This document shows positions 44,782 to 55,887 of a DNA stretch of 64,000 nucleotides, piece by piece. This DNA is from Selaginella moellendorffii (taxonomy: Eukaryota > Streptophyta > Lycopodiopsida > Selaginellales > Selaginellaceae). Under the pieces are notes generated by a model, which saw only the letters and a program-made list of their open reading frames with translations, was not told the DNA's origin and searched no databases. The DNA lies in NCBI RefSeq assembly GCF_000143415.4, contig NW_003314335.1, forward strand, positions 123,555 through 187,554, read 5' to 3'. The stretch's first letter is position 1, and each line of letters begins with the position of its first letter. Made by a program: the position numbers and the translations under genes.

Positions 44782-45207
44782 ATGACGAAAACAAGCGCTA
44801 CGTGTATCACGTAAGAACCCACTACGGGTTTCTATCAGACGTGGAGAAAGTTATGAAAGTGGCTGCAAAGAAATAAAGACCACAGAGATAAAACCTTGGA
44901 CTTCTTCTCGCAACAAGTCAAGAAACCATGAAGATCTTCTGTGAAAACGCTTTGGGTTCCTAAGCAAGAAATCGATCAAGCTATAAACAAGATTATTTGG
45001 TCAGGGAAACCAGAAAGAAAAAAGATGAGCTCGCCTGCCTGGTACTTGCCGCACACGGGATTTCTCTGGCCTGGCCTCTCAGGTGAATACTCCGCGGGCA
45101 GGCTTCCTAAAACTGAAATAGTATTATTCTATAGCTGCAAACGCGTGAAAATAGCTCACCTCCTAGAGTAGTATACAAAACTGAGAATCGGATTTGCGTG
45201 TGCGTGC
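44782..45207. other. Intergenic region and 3' flank of VPS26
   Basis: Nothing beyond the end of the unassigned open frame noted at 44583-44876 and the probable VPS26 3' UTR can be supported. Confidence 0.5.
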
Positions 45208-46623
45208 TCAGTCGACCCTGTAGAGGACCACTTCCTGCTGCTTGAAGTAGCGTCTGTCTTCTTCGTCCACCAGAACGAGGTTGAGGAAGTACTTGACGCT
45301 GAACTTGTTGTTGATGTTTCGGTAAGTCGGGGTCAGCTCGTAGGGGCTCAGGAAGAGCCGAATGGGAATGGATTCACCTGAGGAAAAGCATTGTTAGATC
45401 TGAAAGGAGAGGGGACCAAAAGACTTGAAGTTCTCACCGCGGACAGGCGCTCCATCCATGATTTCGAACTTTGCAAGTGTTTCACTTTCGTTGTAAGCGT
45501 TGGCACCTGAGCCGGTCGACTCTCGCTTTCTAATCTCGATCTCCATATGCTTTATCTTGATGCGGACCAGAAGAAAGTAAATCTTCCCGACGATTACATC
45601 CTTTAAGTGGAATCTGGCACAGAAAAAGCACTCACGCTCAGTTGACACAAAGCATGTTTCCATGTATTCAAAACGCACTTGCTCTTATTGTACTCGAATT
45701 CGATATGCAAGCAATCCTCGATGCCGACCTCCATCTACAAAGAGAAAAAGCTTTTTTCAAAAGAAAACTATCGATGTTTTCACCTTGATGCTGTTGTTCA
45801 CGTCGGGGTGCGTTTGAAAGTTTCGAACCTGGAAAAACGAATTGTAAGAGCGATGAAAATGTTTCTCCACAAGTATCAAGTTACCCAGAAATCCTTATAT
45901 TCCACAATCTTAGGTACGTAGCTGCGAGTTATAGTCACCTTAAGAACATATCTAACAAAACAATCCATTACAAAAAATATCCAAGCCGTGAATTTCTACC
46001 TGAGCCTCACGTTGACACCATTGTACGAGTCATATTGCATTTCCACTGACGAAAACTCGAAAGGATAGATTTTCCTCTCGTGAATCACACCCGGAACATC
46101 GAGCTCCCTCACTGTAGAACACGAAACGGAAGTATCAGATGACAATCTAGAGCAAAAAACAAACTCACACACCCAAGGAAGTGAAGTCGTAGAAATTCCC
46201 TCGGTCGAAGTAAAACTCTGGCAATCCACATACCAAAATCAGCGAAACAAGAGAAACGCAAAAACTAACGCACCTATTTGGCCAAGAAGCTCAATTTTCA
46301 CTCCTTGATGCTCGATCTTCCGGCCGGGAAGGGGATCGATACGCACCTAAACAGAAAAAAATATTACTAAAAATTGGGAAACAAGGATGATCCAACCGAC
46401 CTCGCCAGTAACACTCTCCTGGCCCTGGAAAAGAGGCACCATCCCCATCTGGCCATTCTCCTTCTTGATGCTCGCCTGGAAAGACGAAAGATTGCTAAGC
46501 TAACCCCGCTAGGTCAAGAACGAGCAAAGGCACAGTCCAGACCTGCTTGCGCGACTCCATGTCGGAGAGATCGATCGAGATGACACACGGCTGACCAAAG
46601 GCTCCCGCGAAGAGGCTCTGCAT
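45208..46623 (-). CDS. VPS26: VPS26, retromer subunit
   Basis: Ten exons on the minus strand: 46543-46623, 46401-46475, 46274-46346, 46173-46217, 46000-46111, 45885-45951, 45784-45828, 45679-45734, 45438-45613 and 45208-45377. Phases agree throughout and give 299 residues (Arabidopsis VPS26A has about 302). Diagnostic blocks include LLGQIEFYFDRGNFYDFTSL, VRELDVPG, YPFEFSSVEM, FHLKDVIVGKIYFLLVRIK, RESTGSGANAY and FLSPYELTPTYRNINNKFSV, with the C-terminal VDEEDRRYFKQQEV. VPS26 has an arrestin fold and joins VPS35 and VPS29 in the cargo-recognition core that recycles vacuolar sorting receptors from endosomes. A truncated copy made by tandem duplication is at 49292-50450. Confidence 0.96.
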
Positions 46624-46842
46624 TGCTGCCGCCCTCTCGTGCCCTTGCTCTTTCGCGCTCTAGCTCACAGAAATAGAGAATATTCGAAGCATCTAGGGCT
46701 AATGTGCCTTTATCATGTACGTCCATGCCAGATCAGAACATTAAGGTTTGTCTTTCCCGGAAGAAGTACAGAGTTTCACTCTTTGATATATCTCGTCTCC
46801 GCCACCTCTGCGTGGAACGAATTTTCAATATACGTTGTTATA

Positions 46843-48007
46843 TCACTTCCAAGATCGTGCCATTATAGCTAGACACTGTTGACAGTAGAAGATGACCTCA
46901 TCAGACACTAGACACTGTTGACAGTAGAAGATGATGTCATCAAGTGGTTCATCGTCTGCAAACCCAGCACAATCCATATGGTACCATCCAACCTTACACT
47001 GCAAAAACCAAAGAATTAGTTCTAGCGATTATAATGAAAACTTACCTCAGCATTGTCACAGAGAATCATTTTTCTCCCATCATCTCTCCCCTAGCAGTTG
47101 CAATAAAGCTTGTCATCGATCTCAGGGTTCACTGGCAACCTGTCAACAATGATCCTGTTCCTCTGGTACTCTTTGAAGAGGAGATCCATAATGTGCTTTT
47201 GGAGTTCATAAAGATCCCACTCCACGAGAAAGTCATGATTCGGCTCAACATTTGCAGACAACCAGCTTAACGGGAACTTCAAATGGAATTTGTCCCTATT
47301 ATCCTTGGAGCACACCTTTGGACTAAAATCAATGTCTTTGCGCCTTTTCCCAGCTTCTTTCCAGAAGCAGCTAAGTTTGACGTGTAGAGCATCCAAAGTT
47401 CTTTTCGACTTGATTTTAATCCCGATTGCTAGACGGCACCCAACCTGTTCCCATCCCTTAACTTCTGTTTTGAGTGTTTTCACATCCTCATTTTTGTACG
47501 CGACTTCAATGACACACCTTGGAAACTCTTCATTGTCAATACTTGAGAAGGAAGCATCTGGTTCTTTGTAACATCCATTTGCTAACTTAAAAGTGGTGTT
47601 GCCCTTAGTGCGAACTAATTTGTGGAACCTTGGCACATCCTTTTCTGGAAAGTGAGTTGCAAAGAAGTTAGTTGCTTGTTCCACCACTTCAACAACAAAC
47701 CACGAAGTTGTCACTTCATGCACTTCAGAAGGGTCACCGAAGAGATAAATTGTCCCAAACTCTCCTCCCTCAAGCTCGTAAAAGAATCCCAATCTCCAAC
47801 AAGTCTCCATTGAAAGAGACCAGATCTCCCAGGTGTCACTAGACACATGACAAAGGGCCCATTGCCAATCCCTGACGCACTTACTTGTAAGTACCTTGCA
47901 ACTGCGTGCTTGAATCCTTCATTCAATCGCTTCAATTCCTGTTGTGCCTCCATCTTTTTGTTGTCTTCGAACTTGAAAAGCTGGACAATCCTAAGCTTTT
48001 CCTTCAA
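46843..48007 (-). pseudogene. PHD-finger protein pseudogene with PD-(D/E)XK-like region, copy 1
   Basis: The minus strand encodes a long frame (47091-47846) with KEPDASF and RCVIEVAYKNE, a spacing that recalls the PD...ExA core of PD-(D/E)XK nucleases. Then comes the start of a PHD finger (KLYCNC), a TAG stop where copy 2 has CAG, the rest of the finger (MILCDNAE, then after a short intron CKVGWYHMDCAGF and FYCQQC), and a stop at 46843. Four defects show it is dead: no ATG at the N-terminus, a frameshift near 47850, the TAG inside the PHD finger, and a 40-bp internal duplication near 46880-46935. I do not recognise the full-length family. The PHD finger resembles the ING type that reads methylated histone H3 tails. 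Confidence 0.75.
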
Positions 48008-48039
48008 ACCCTAATGTGTTTTAATATACGATATTAAAA

Positions 48040-49285
48040 TAATTTCAACGTGGGTCAACGGAGAAAAACAAACAGGAGGATCAGCCTACTCTTTTCGAAT
48101 CTAATGCTTCGCAAAGCCCCTGATTTCTCTCCATCTTTTGGTCCCGGAAATGGTGGAGGTACACTTTCCCGATCAAGCGCCTGGAAGGCTGTGCAACAAG
48201 AACGAAAATCACATCAATCGCTCACGAATGTATAAACAAAGCAAGAACGAACTTGCCTGTGCTGGAGAGCACCGCACCGCTATCAAAACTTGCCGTCCAG
48301 AAGAAAAACCCACGCATCTCTTTGCTCTTGAGAAACTCCACCTTCTTCTCGATCGATGCCTGGTTATCGAATCCCACCCACAAATCCCCAGCAAACGCGT
48401 ACGCGCTGCTCGTCTCGCCATCGTCTACCACTGTCGCGTTCTTCGACCGGATGAACTCCTGGATCTCGCTGTAGAACAAGACCCCCGTCTCGGCACTTCC
48501 ACCCGGCATAGCCGGCCCGGGCCCCCGCGCAGCAGCACCGACGCCGTGATCCAGCGACGAGTTTGCCAGCAGCCACGATCGCCCAACGCGGCCAAGCCCA
48601 TCACCGCCTTGTGAGGAGGAAGCCCGCCATCCAGCCACGATTGGATGCCATAGCTGGAGCTTAGATTTGACGAGAGATCTGTGAGAGCCGAGTGCTCGCC
48701 GGTGAGAGGTGGCTCCCAGGCCGTGGTAGTCGTAGCACATGATGTTCGCCCAGTCGAGTGTTCTAGCCATGGTTTGTACTGGGTACTCGTAGCGCATGCC
48801 CGGAATCGAAGGGTCCATGGCCATGGTGCTGTAGTACACCGCTGCAGTGAGTAGCAATCGGTTGCGATACGTCGACTGTGCCTCGAAGACGATTTCTTTG
48901 GCGGAGCTCGGAGAAGAGCGAAGCTATGTTGGTCATATCGGCTGGCGAGTGAGGGAATTCCAAGTCCACGTCGATGCCATCAAACCTGGAAAGTGATCAC
49001 ACAAAGCTAGATCTATTCTTCCAAGAACTCCGGAAGATAGTGTTAACTTACCCGTAACTTCATAATGCTACTCCGCACGAATTCGCCCCTGCTGGAGCCA
49101 TCTGCGAGAAGAACGTCGTGTTGGCCCCGGCGCCACCTATCGAGAGGAGGGTCTTGACCAGGCTCGTACACTCTCGCGCGATATCGATGTTCTCCACCGG
49201 GATTTCCACCCGGAAAGTTGTGCTGTTGACACTCGCGAACGCGAAGCAGAGGTGTGTGTACACGTCTGTGCTGAGATCCGATGCT
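48040..49285 (-). pseudogene. Class V chitinase (GH18) pseudogene, copy 1
   Basis: Exon 3 (about 48044-48190), exon 2 (about 48271-48990) and the 3' part of exon 1 (about 49055-49285) are present. The signal-peptide half of exon 1 is missing because the duplication breakpoint lies inside it. The catalytic motif reads DVDLEFP, with Trp changed to Leu, and frameshifts occur after SELRQ and after YDYHG. The GC splice donor at the end of exon 2 is kept. It cannot make a secreted enzyme. Confidence 0.9.
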
Positions 49286-49291
49286 CTTGAC

Positions 49292-50450
49292 GACTTGAAG
49301 TTCTCACCACGGACAGGCGCTCCATCCATGATTTCGAACTTTGCAAGTGTTTCGCTTTTGTTGTAAGCGTTGGCACCTGAGCCGGTCGACTCGCACTTTC
49401 TAATCTCCATCTCCATATGCTTTATCTTGATGCGGACCAGAAGAAAGTAAATCTTCCCGACGATTACATCCTTTAAGTGGAATCTGGCACAGAAAAAGCA
49501 CTCACGCTCAGTTGACACAAAGCATGTCTCCACGTATTCGAAACGCACTTGCTCTTACAGTATTCGAATTCGATATGCAAGCAATCCTCGATGCCGACCT
49601 CCATCTACAAAGAAAAAAAGCTTTTTTAAAAAGAAAACTATCGATGTTTTCACCTTGATACTGTTGTTAACGTCGGGGTGCACTAGAAGTTTTCGAACCT
49701 GGTAAAAACAAAGCGTAAGAGCGATGAATGTTTCTCCACAAGTATCTCATTACCCAGTATTCCACAATCTTAGGTACGTAGCTGCGAGTTATAGTCACCT
49801 TAAGAACATATCTGGCAAAACAATCCATTACAAAAAATATCCAAGCCGTGAATTTCTACCTGAGCCTCACGTTGACACCATTGTTACGAATCATATTGCA
49901 TTTCCACTGACGAAAACTCAAAAGGATAGATTTTCCTCTCGTGAATCCCGGAACATCGAGCTCCCTCACTGTTAAACACGAAACGGAAGTATCAGATGAC
50001 AATCTAGAGCAAAAAACAAATTCACACACCCAAGGAAGTGAAGTCGTAGAAATTCCCTCGGTCGAAGTAAAACTCTGGCAATCCACAAACCAAAATCAGC
50101 GAAACAAGAGAAACGCAAAAACTAACGCACCTATTTGGCCAAGAAGCTCAATTTTCACTCCTTGATGCTCGATCTTCCGGCCAGGAAGAGGATCGATACG
50201 CACCTAAACAGAAAAAAAAATTACTAAAAATTGGGAAACAAGGATGATCCAACCGACCTCGCCAGTAACACTCTCCTGGCCCTGGAAAAGAGGCACCATC
50301 CCCATCTGGCCATTCTCCTTCTTGATGCTCGCCTGGGAAAGACGAAAGATTGCTAAGCTAACCCCGCTAGGTCAAGAACGAGCAAAGGCACAGTCCAGAC
50401 CTGCTTGCGCGACTCCATGTCGGATCGAGATGACACACGGCTGACCAAAT
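49292..50450 (-). pseudogene. VPS26 pseudogene (exons 1-9 only)
   Basis: Duplicate of 45438-46623 without the last exon. The breakpoint lies in intron 9, and chitinase sequence follows directly (junction 49285-49292, with about six filler bases). The start codon region is deleted in exon 1, and exon 6 has lost about 10 bp, shifting the frame. The rest is still very similar to the intact gene, so the duplication is not ancient. Confidence 0.92.
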
Positions 50451-50601
50451 GCTCCCGCGAATTGCTGCCGCCCAGAAATAGAGAATATTCGAAGCATCTA
50501 AGGCTAAGGTGTCTTTATAGGTTTGTCTTTCTAGGAAGAAGTATAGAGTTTCACTCTTTGATCATATCTCGTCTCTTTTCAGTGTATTTTTATGCTTTGT
50601 A

Positions 50602-51759
50602 TCACTTCCACACTATAGCTAGACACTGTTGACAATAGAAGATGACGTCATCAAGTGGTTCATCGTCTGCAAACCCAGCACAATCCAAATGGTACCATCC
50701 AACCTTACACTGCAAAAACCAAAGAATTAGTTCTAGCGATTATAATGAAAACTTACCTCGGCATTGTCACAGTGAATCATTTTTCTCCCATCATCTCTCC
50801 CCTGGCAGCTACAATAAAGCTTGTCATCGATCTCAGGGTTCACTGGCAATCCATCAACAATGATCTTGTTCCCCTGGTACTCTCTGAAGAGGGCAGTCAT
50901 AATGTGCTTTTGGAGTTCGTAGAGATCCCACTCCACGAGAAAGTCATGCTTCGGCTCAACATTTGCAGACAACCAGCTTAACGGGAACTTCAAATGGAAT
51001 TTGTCCCTGTTATCCTTGGAGCACACCTTTGGACTAAAATCAATGTCTTTGCGCCTTTTCCCAGCTTCTTTCCAGAAGCAGCTGAGTTTAACATATAAAG
51101 CATTTGAGGTTTTTTTTTACTCGATTTTAATCCTAATCGCCTGATGGCACCCAGTTTATTCCCATCCTTTAACTTCTTCTTTGAGCATTTCCACATCCTC
51201 ATTTTTGTATGCGACCTCAATAACACACCTTAAATACTCTGCATAGTCAATACTCGAAAAGAAAGCATTTGGTTCTTTGTGAGATTCATTTGCTAGCTTG
51301 AAAGTGGTGCTGCCTGCAACAAATACCAATTCACGGAACCTTGGCACATCCTTTGCTGGAAAGTGAGTCGCAAAGAAGTAGCTGCTTGTTCCGACACTTC
51401 TAGAACAAACCACGAAGCTGTTGCCTCATGCAAACTGGAAGGGTCACCAAAGAGATAAACTGTCCCAAACTCTCCTCTGTCGAGCTCATAAAAGAATCCC
51501 AATCTCCAACAAGTCTCCAACAAGTCTCCATTGAAAGAGACCAGATCTCCCAAGAGTCGTAGGACACAGTCTCTGCGACAACAAAAGGCCCATGGCCAAC
51601 CCCTGACACACTTACTTGTAGGTACCTTGCAACTGCATGTTTGAATCCTTCATTCAGTTGCTTCAATTCCTGTTTTGCTTCCATTTTCTTGTTGTCTTCG
51701 AACTTGAAGCCACTGAGAAGTTGGATAATTTTCTTTTCTTCTACCTCTGAGCTTTTCAT
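50602..51759 (-). pseudogene. PHD-finger protein pseudogene with PD-(D/E)XK-like region, copy 2
   Basis: This copy keeps an ATG (51759, MKSSEVEEKK) and an intact PHD finger. YCSCQGRDDGRKMIHCDNAE is followed, after a 50-bp-class intron, by CKVGWYHLDCAGF and FYCQQC, so all Cys and His ligands are present. The middle is broken: an 11-bp duplication near 51500 shifts the frame, as do changes near 51380 and 51150. Read together, the two copies show the ancestral layout: a 60-residue helical N-terminus, a WEIWSLSMETCW region, the PD...IEVAYKNE region, then the C-terminal PHD finger. Function is unknown. Confidence 0.75.
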
Positions 51760-51900
51760 CTTTTCTAGTGCACACACCACCGCGCAAGAACTCTTGAAAC
51801 CCTAATGTGCCACCTTAACCCTAATCTCTGATGACGTGTCGCTACTAATGTGGCGTGTATACGTGTACGAATTAATATTGAGAATATCAACGCCATTCCG

Positions 51901-53413
51901 TCAACGGAGAAGATTGGGAAAAGCAAACAGGAGGATCCACAAGACTAGCCTACACTTTTCGAATCTAATGCTTCGCAAAGCCCCTGATTTCTCTCCATCT
52001 TTTGGTCCTGGAAATGGTGGAGGTACACTTTCCCGATCAAGCGTCTGGGAGGCTGTGCAACAAGAACGAAAATCACATCGAATGTATAAACAAAGCAAGA
52101 AAGAACTTGCCTGTGGTGGTGAGCACCGCGCCGCTATCAAAACTTGCCGTCCAGAAGAAAAACCCACGCATCTCTTTGCTCTTGAGAAACTCCACCTTCT
52201 TCTCGATCGATGCCTGGTTATCGAATCCCACCCACAAATCCCCAGCAAACGCGTACGCGCTGCTCGTCTCGCCATCGTCTACCACTGTCGCGTTCTTCGA
52301 CCGGATGAACTCCTGGATCTCGCTGTAGAACAAGACCCCCGTCTCGGCACTTCCACCCGGCATAGCCGGCCCGGGCCCCCGCGCAGCAGCACCGACGCCG
52401 TGATCCAGCGACGAGTTTGCCAGCAGCCACGATCGCCCATACGCGGCCAAGCCCATCACCGCCTTGTGAGGAGGAAGCCCGCCATCCAGCCACGATTGGA
52501 TGCCATAGCTGGAGCTTAGATTTGACGAGAGATCTGTGAGAGCCGAGTGCTCGCCGGTGAGAGATGGCTCCCAGGTGCCGTGGTAGTCGTAGCACATGAT
52601 GTTCGCCCAGTCGAGTGTTCTAGCCATGGTTTGTACTGGGTACTCGTAGCGCATGCCCGGAATCGAAGGGTCCCTGGCCATGTTGCTGTAGTACACCGCT
52701 GCAGTGAGTAACAGTCGGCTGGGATACGTCGACTGCGCCTCGGAATCGATTTGTTGGCGGAGCTCGGAGAAGAGCGAAGCTATGTTGGTCATGTCGGCTG
52801 CCGAGTGAGGGAATTCCCAGTCCACGTCGATGCCATCAAACCTGGAAAGCGATCACACAAAGTCAGATCTATTGTTCCAAGAACTACGGAAGATAGTGTT
52901 AACTTACCCGTAAGTTCGTGCCAAGGCGATGCTACTCCGCACGAATTCGCCCCTGCTGGAAATGTTGCTCGCCATCTGCGAGAAGAACGTCGTGTTGGCC
53001 CCGGCGCCACCTATCGAGAGGAGGGTCTTGATGAGCGGATTCTTGCTCTTGGCCAGGCTCGTAAACTCTCGCGCGACATCCATCGTCTCCACCGGGATTT
53101 CCACCCGGAAAGTTGTGCTGTTGACGTTCGCGAACGCGAAGCAGAGGTGCGTGTACAAGTCTGTGCTGAGATCCGATGCTGGGAACATCTGCGAGGCGTA
53201 GGATGGCCAGTAACCAACCTTGACTTTGTCCCATTTCTCATCTCCGGGTGGTGAGCTCTGCGGTGCTTTCGCTGGTGCTCCTACGGGTCCTCCTACGGGT
53301 GCTACCGCGGGTGCTCTCGCAGGTGCTTGTTGAGCTTCCGCTAAACCGGGATCAAAACGGAAGAATGCGACGCTCAGAACTGCAAAACATATTACAAGCG
53401 AGTTGATCATCAT
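51901..53413 (-). CDS. Class V chitinase-like protein (GH18), secreted, possibly GPI-anchored
   Basis: Three exons on the minus strand: 52908-53413, 52111-52841 and 51901-52052, giving 462 residues. The start MMINSLVICFAVLSVAFF is a signal peptide. An Ala-Pro-rich stretch (APARAPAVAPVGG) follows, like arabinogalactan-type linkers. The GH18 barrel shows KVGYWPSYA, THLCFAFANV, LLSIGGAGAN and the catalytic FDGIDVDWEFP, which keeps all D-D-D-E residues, then WANIMCYDYHG, GLAAYGRSW and GFFFWTASFD. Intron 2 starts with GC and ends with AG. Exon 3 ends in a hydrophobic run (LVLWILLFAF), which could be a GPI-anchor signal. Likely roles are chitin or chito-oligomer hydrolysis in defence or wall signalling. 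Copy 1 at 48040-49285 is broken. Confidence 0.88.
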
Positions 53414-53667
53414 CTTGATCCGCGTTTGGAAAGAATGGACAACAGAAAAGTCACACTTATGCTGTTTACCTCGTGTGGACCAGGATGAAGACGAACACAG
53501 GGGTTCCCGATGGCCTGCCGGTTAGTCACAAGGAGACAATAACTAGGATCCAAATGACAACGCCGCAGCAACAGTAGGATGTTCTTAATAATAAATCGAA
53601 ACTCAAAACAGTTGTTACTTGTCTGTAGCTGAAACAACAAATTGTCTTCCAATTTGGAGAGGAGACT
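53414..53667. other. Chitinase promoter and 3' flank of the SPFH-like gene
   Basis: Short intergenic stretch between two minus-strand genes. No further gene is seen. Confidence 0.5.
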
Positions 53668-55687
53668 TCAATCTTCTGTCAAAACTATTTGTACCTGTGA
53701 CAAAGAACAGAAAAGCTTAGCTATCGCACTGTGCTTGATTAAAGAACGCTCACCTTCTTTTTTCTGGCCATGGAATTTTTACTTTCAAGTTGAACGTCTT
53801 GAAGACCTTTCATAGGTCTGATCCGAGAGTAGCGCTTGAGTTTTAGAGTCTCAAACCACATCCCCCAGAAAGTCACTGACCATCCCTGGAAACAAACACA
53901 GACAAAAAGCTAAAGTCAAAAGAAAGAACAGGCAAGAGAAAGAACAGACCTCGTCAAAGAGATCCACCACAGCTTCCAAGCACTTCTTCGTGATGTCGCT
54001 CGAGAAGGCCTTCATCGGTCCGGATATGTGAAGAGTGCCGTCCTCCCTCACCTGCGAGTAAGGCTCCGTTATCTCGTCGCCCCTCAAGCACCAGAAGACG
54101 ATCGCAAACGCCCTCTTCACCTTCGCGATCACGGCGTTCTCAATGTCGGGCACGGACGCTCCGCGAGCAAAGGCAATGTCCTGCGCTGAGATCTGCCAGC
54201 GAAACGAGACCTGGGCCTCCACCATCATCTCGTCTCTCGAGCACGCAACCAGGTCGGACGCAGTCGTCTTGCGGATCTTGAGCGACTCGAATCCAGCGAA
54301 AACTTCCACCTTGGATATGTCAATCAAATGCCTACACGCATCTGTCACAAACGTAAGACTAGAAACTGGAAAGAACACACAGACGAACGAACCTGCCGGC
54401 GTAGAGCAAGTGTGGCTTGCGGTTGCAGTACTTGATGCCAACCTCGTCTTCTCTCACGGTGACCACTCGGTACGGCCCCAGCGCCACCTCTTTGTGAGAA
54501 GAATCCCGGTCATCGGCAGTGGTATACGCAAAGGACGAGCAGGAAAGTACGTGAACTCCGGGTTCCAACACCTTGGCTTGTCCGTCAATCCATGCCACTC
54601 CAAGCTTTCCTTCCAGGATAGAAACTCTGTGGAGATAGCCGTGATGGAGGACTCTGGTGCTCTCCAACGCGAGCTCTTGGAGCGAGAACGAGGACGTCGC
54701 TGGAAAGGTGTAGGACTTGGACGTCAGCAGCAGGGGCTCGGTGTCGAGCCAGGCGAGGCCGATCATCCCCGGAGGAACGTGAACCGAGAGCTCGTCCGAG
54801 GAAGAGAGCTTGAAAGATCTTAATGGCGTAGCTCCAGATCTTCTACCACCGTTGCTCACACAGCAAGGGCCCGGGGTGGCGGGTGTAGCAGTAGTGGCAG
54901 CCAGTGACTCTCTCTTCGAGAACGAGGAAGAATGCTCTGGGTGGTGCTGCCGCAGTGGAGAAAGCGTGGATTTCTTCGCGCAGCAATTGGACGAGTTGGA
55001 ATTCGTCGAGGCAGTGGTGTCTTGCGACAGCTTCCGAGAGTGACCACCAGGACTTTTTGGAGATCCAGTGGAATGGTGGCAGCAATTCGCTGGCCTGTGA
55101 CAGCACCCGCGGCAAGCCAGCCATCCAGACATTCTCGCCACCATCCTCCAGTTGTGGACGCCCTTCCTCACCACGTCGAGAACATCGCAGTGGCGATCAA
55201 TGTCGTCGCAAGTCCCAATGAGCTGCCCCAAAATTCCATGGCCGTGGCGCGCAGACTCGGCCCTGGCGGGCAAAGATCTGTCCTCCCCCTCCTCCTTGCG
55301 CGAGGGCGAGCCATTGCTCGACGGAGACGCAGATTTCTCCTCGCCGGAGCCTCGATCCGGCCCGGGACTGTCCCCGCTCGCTGCCTCCTCTTGCAAATTA
55401 CATCCGGTTTCCACTAGTTCTACGATCTCCGAAATGGAGCTAGAGCTAGCCGAATCGACCTCCCAGCATTTCGTTACCTCCGGCATGGGGAGCTCCAGAA
55501 CCTCTTGCTGCTGCGAATCTCCTCGATCCACCACGTCGAAGCTGAAACCAGATCCGGCGCTGCAGAGACGCAGTGGCATCGGATGCAAATCCGCGCTCGG
55601 CGCGCAGGGAAACGAGAATGTAGGTGATGCGTCGGACTCGGAGGAAGAATCTGGCAGCGCCTCCAGAGGATCTTCCTCGAGCGCCAT
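53668..55687 (-). CDS. SPFH/Band 7-like domain protein
   Basis: Four exons on the minus strand: 54393-55687, 53950-54331, 53754-53885 and 53668-53694, giving 611 residues. The frame is open above 55687; I chose MALEEDP as the first ATG in frame near a typical AACCCTAA leader motif. The first 260 residues are low complexity (acidic and serine-rich, then Cys/His-rich with CRGCCHRPANCCHH). From about residue 300, a Band 7-like pattern appears: KVLEPGVHVL, then YRVVTVREDEVGIKY, then ASDLVACSRDEMMVEAQV, FRWQIS and DIENAVIAKVKRAFA. This matches the SPFH layout of stomatin-type scaffolds, though distantly. The last small exon is the weakest part of the model; read-through of intron 3 would give a slightly different tail. 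Family placement is moderate and function unknown. Confidence 0.6.
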
Positions 55688-55887
55688 CGACGAAACGAAG
55701 AACCCTAAAATCTCACTATCCCGAGATCGGTTGGTCAAAAGGCCTGACAGCAAGGCCATCGGTGTCTGGCCAGTGACACCGCGGCACATCAGCCTTTCCA
55801 GTCCGCCACGTCCCCAAAAGATTCATAGACCACGTGGCACCATCTGGGTTCCATTACCACGGCAAAAATCTCAGCCGTTGGCTCAAC

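Larger units (their letters stand above)
45422..49285. repeat. Tandem duplication, unit 1 (about 3.86 kb)
   Basis: This unit runs from VPS26 intron 9 to the middle of chitinase exon 1 and aligns end to end with 49292-53180. It contains VPS26 exons 1-9, the PHD-finger pseudogene copy 1 and a chitinase lacking its 5' end. Confidence 0.92.
49292..53180. repeat. Tandem duplication, unit 2 (about 3.89 kb)
   Basis: Second unit of the tandem pair, aligned with 45422-49285. It contains the truncated VPS26, PHD-gene copy 2 and the chitinase gene up to the middle of exon 1. The chitinase continues past the unit's end to its true start. Confidence 0.92.
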
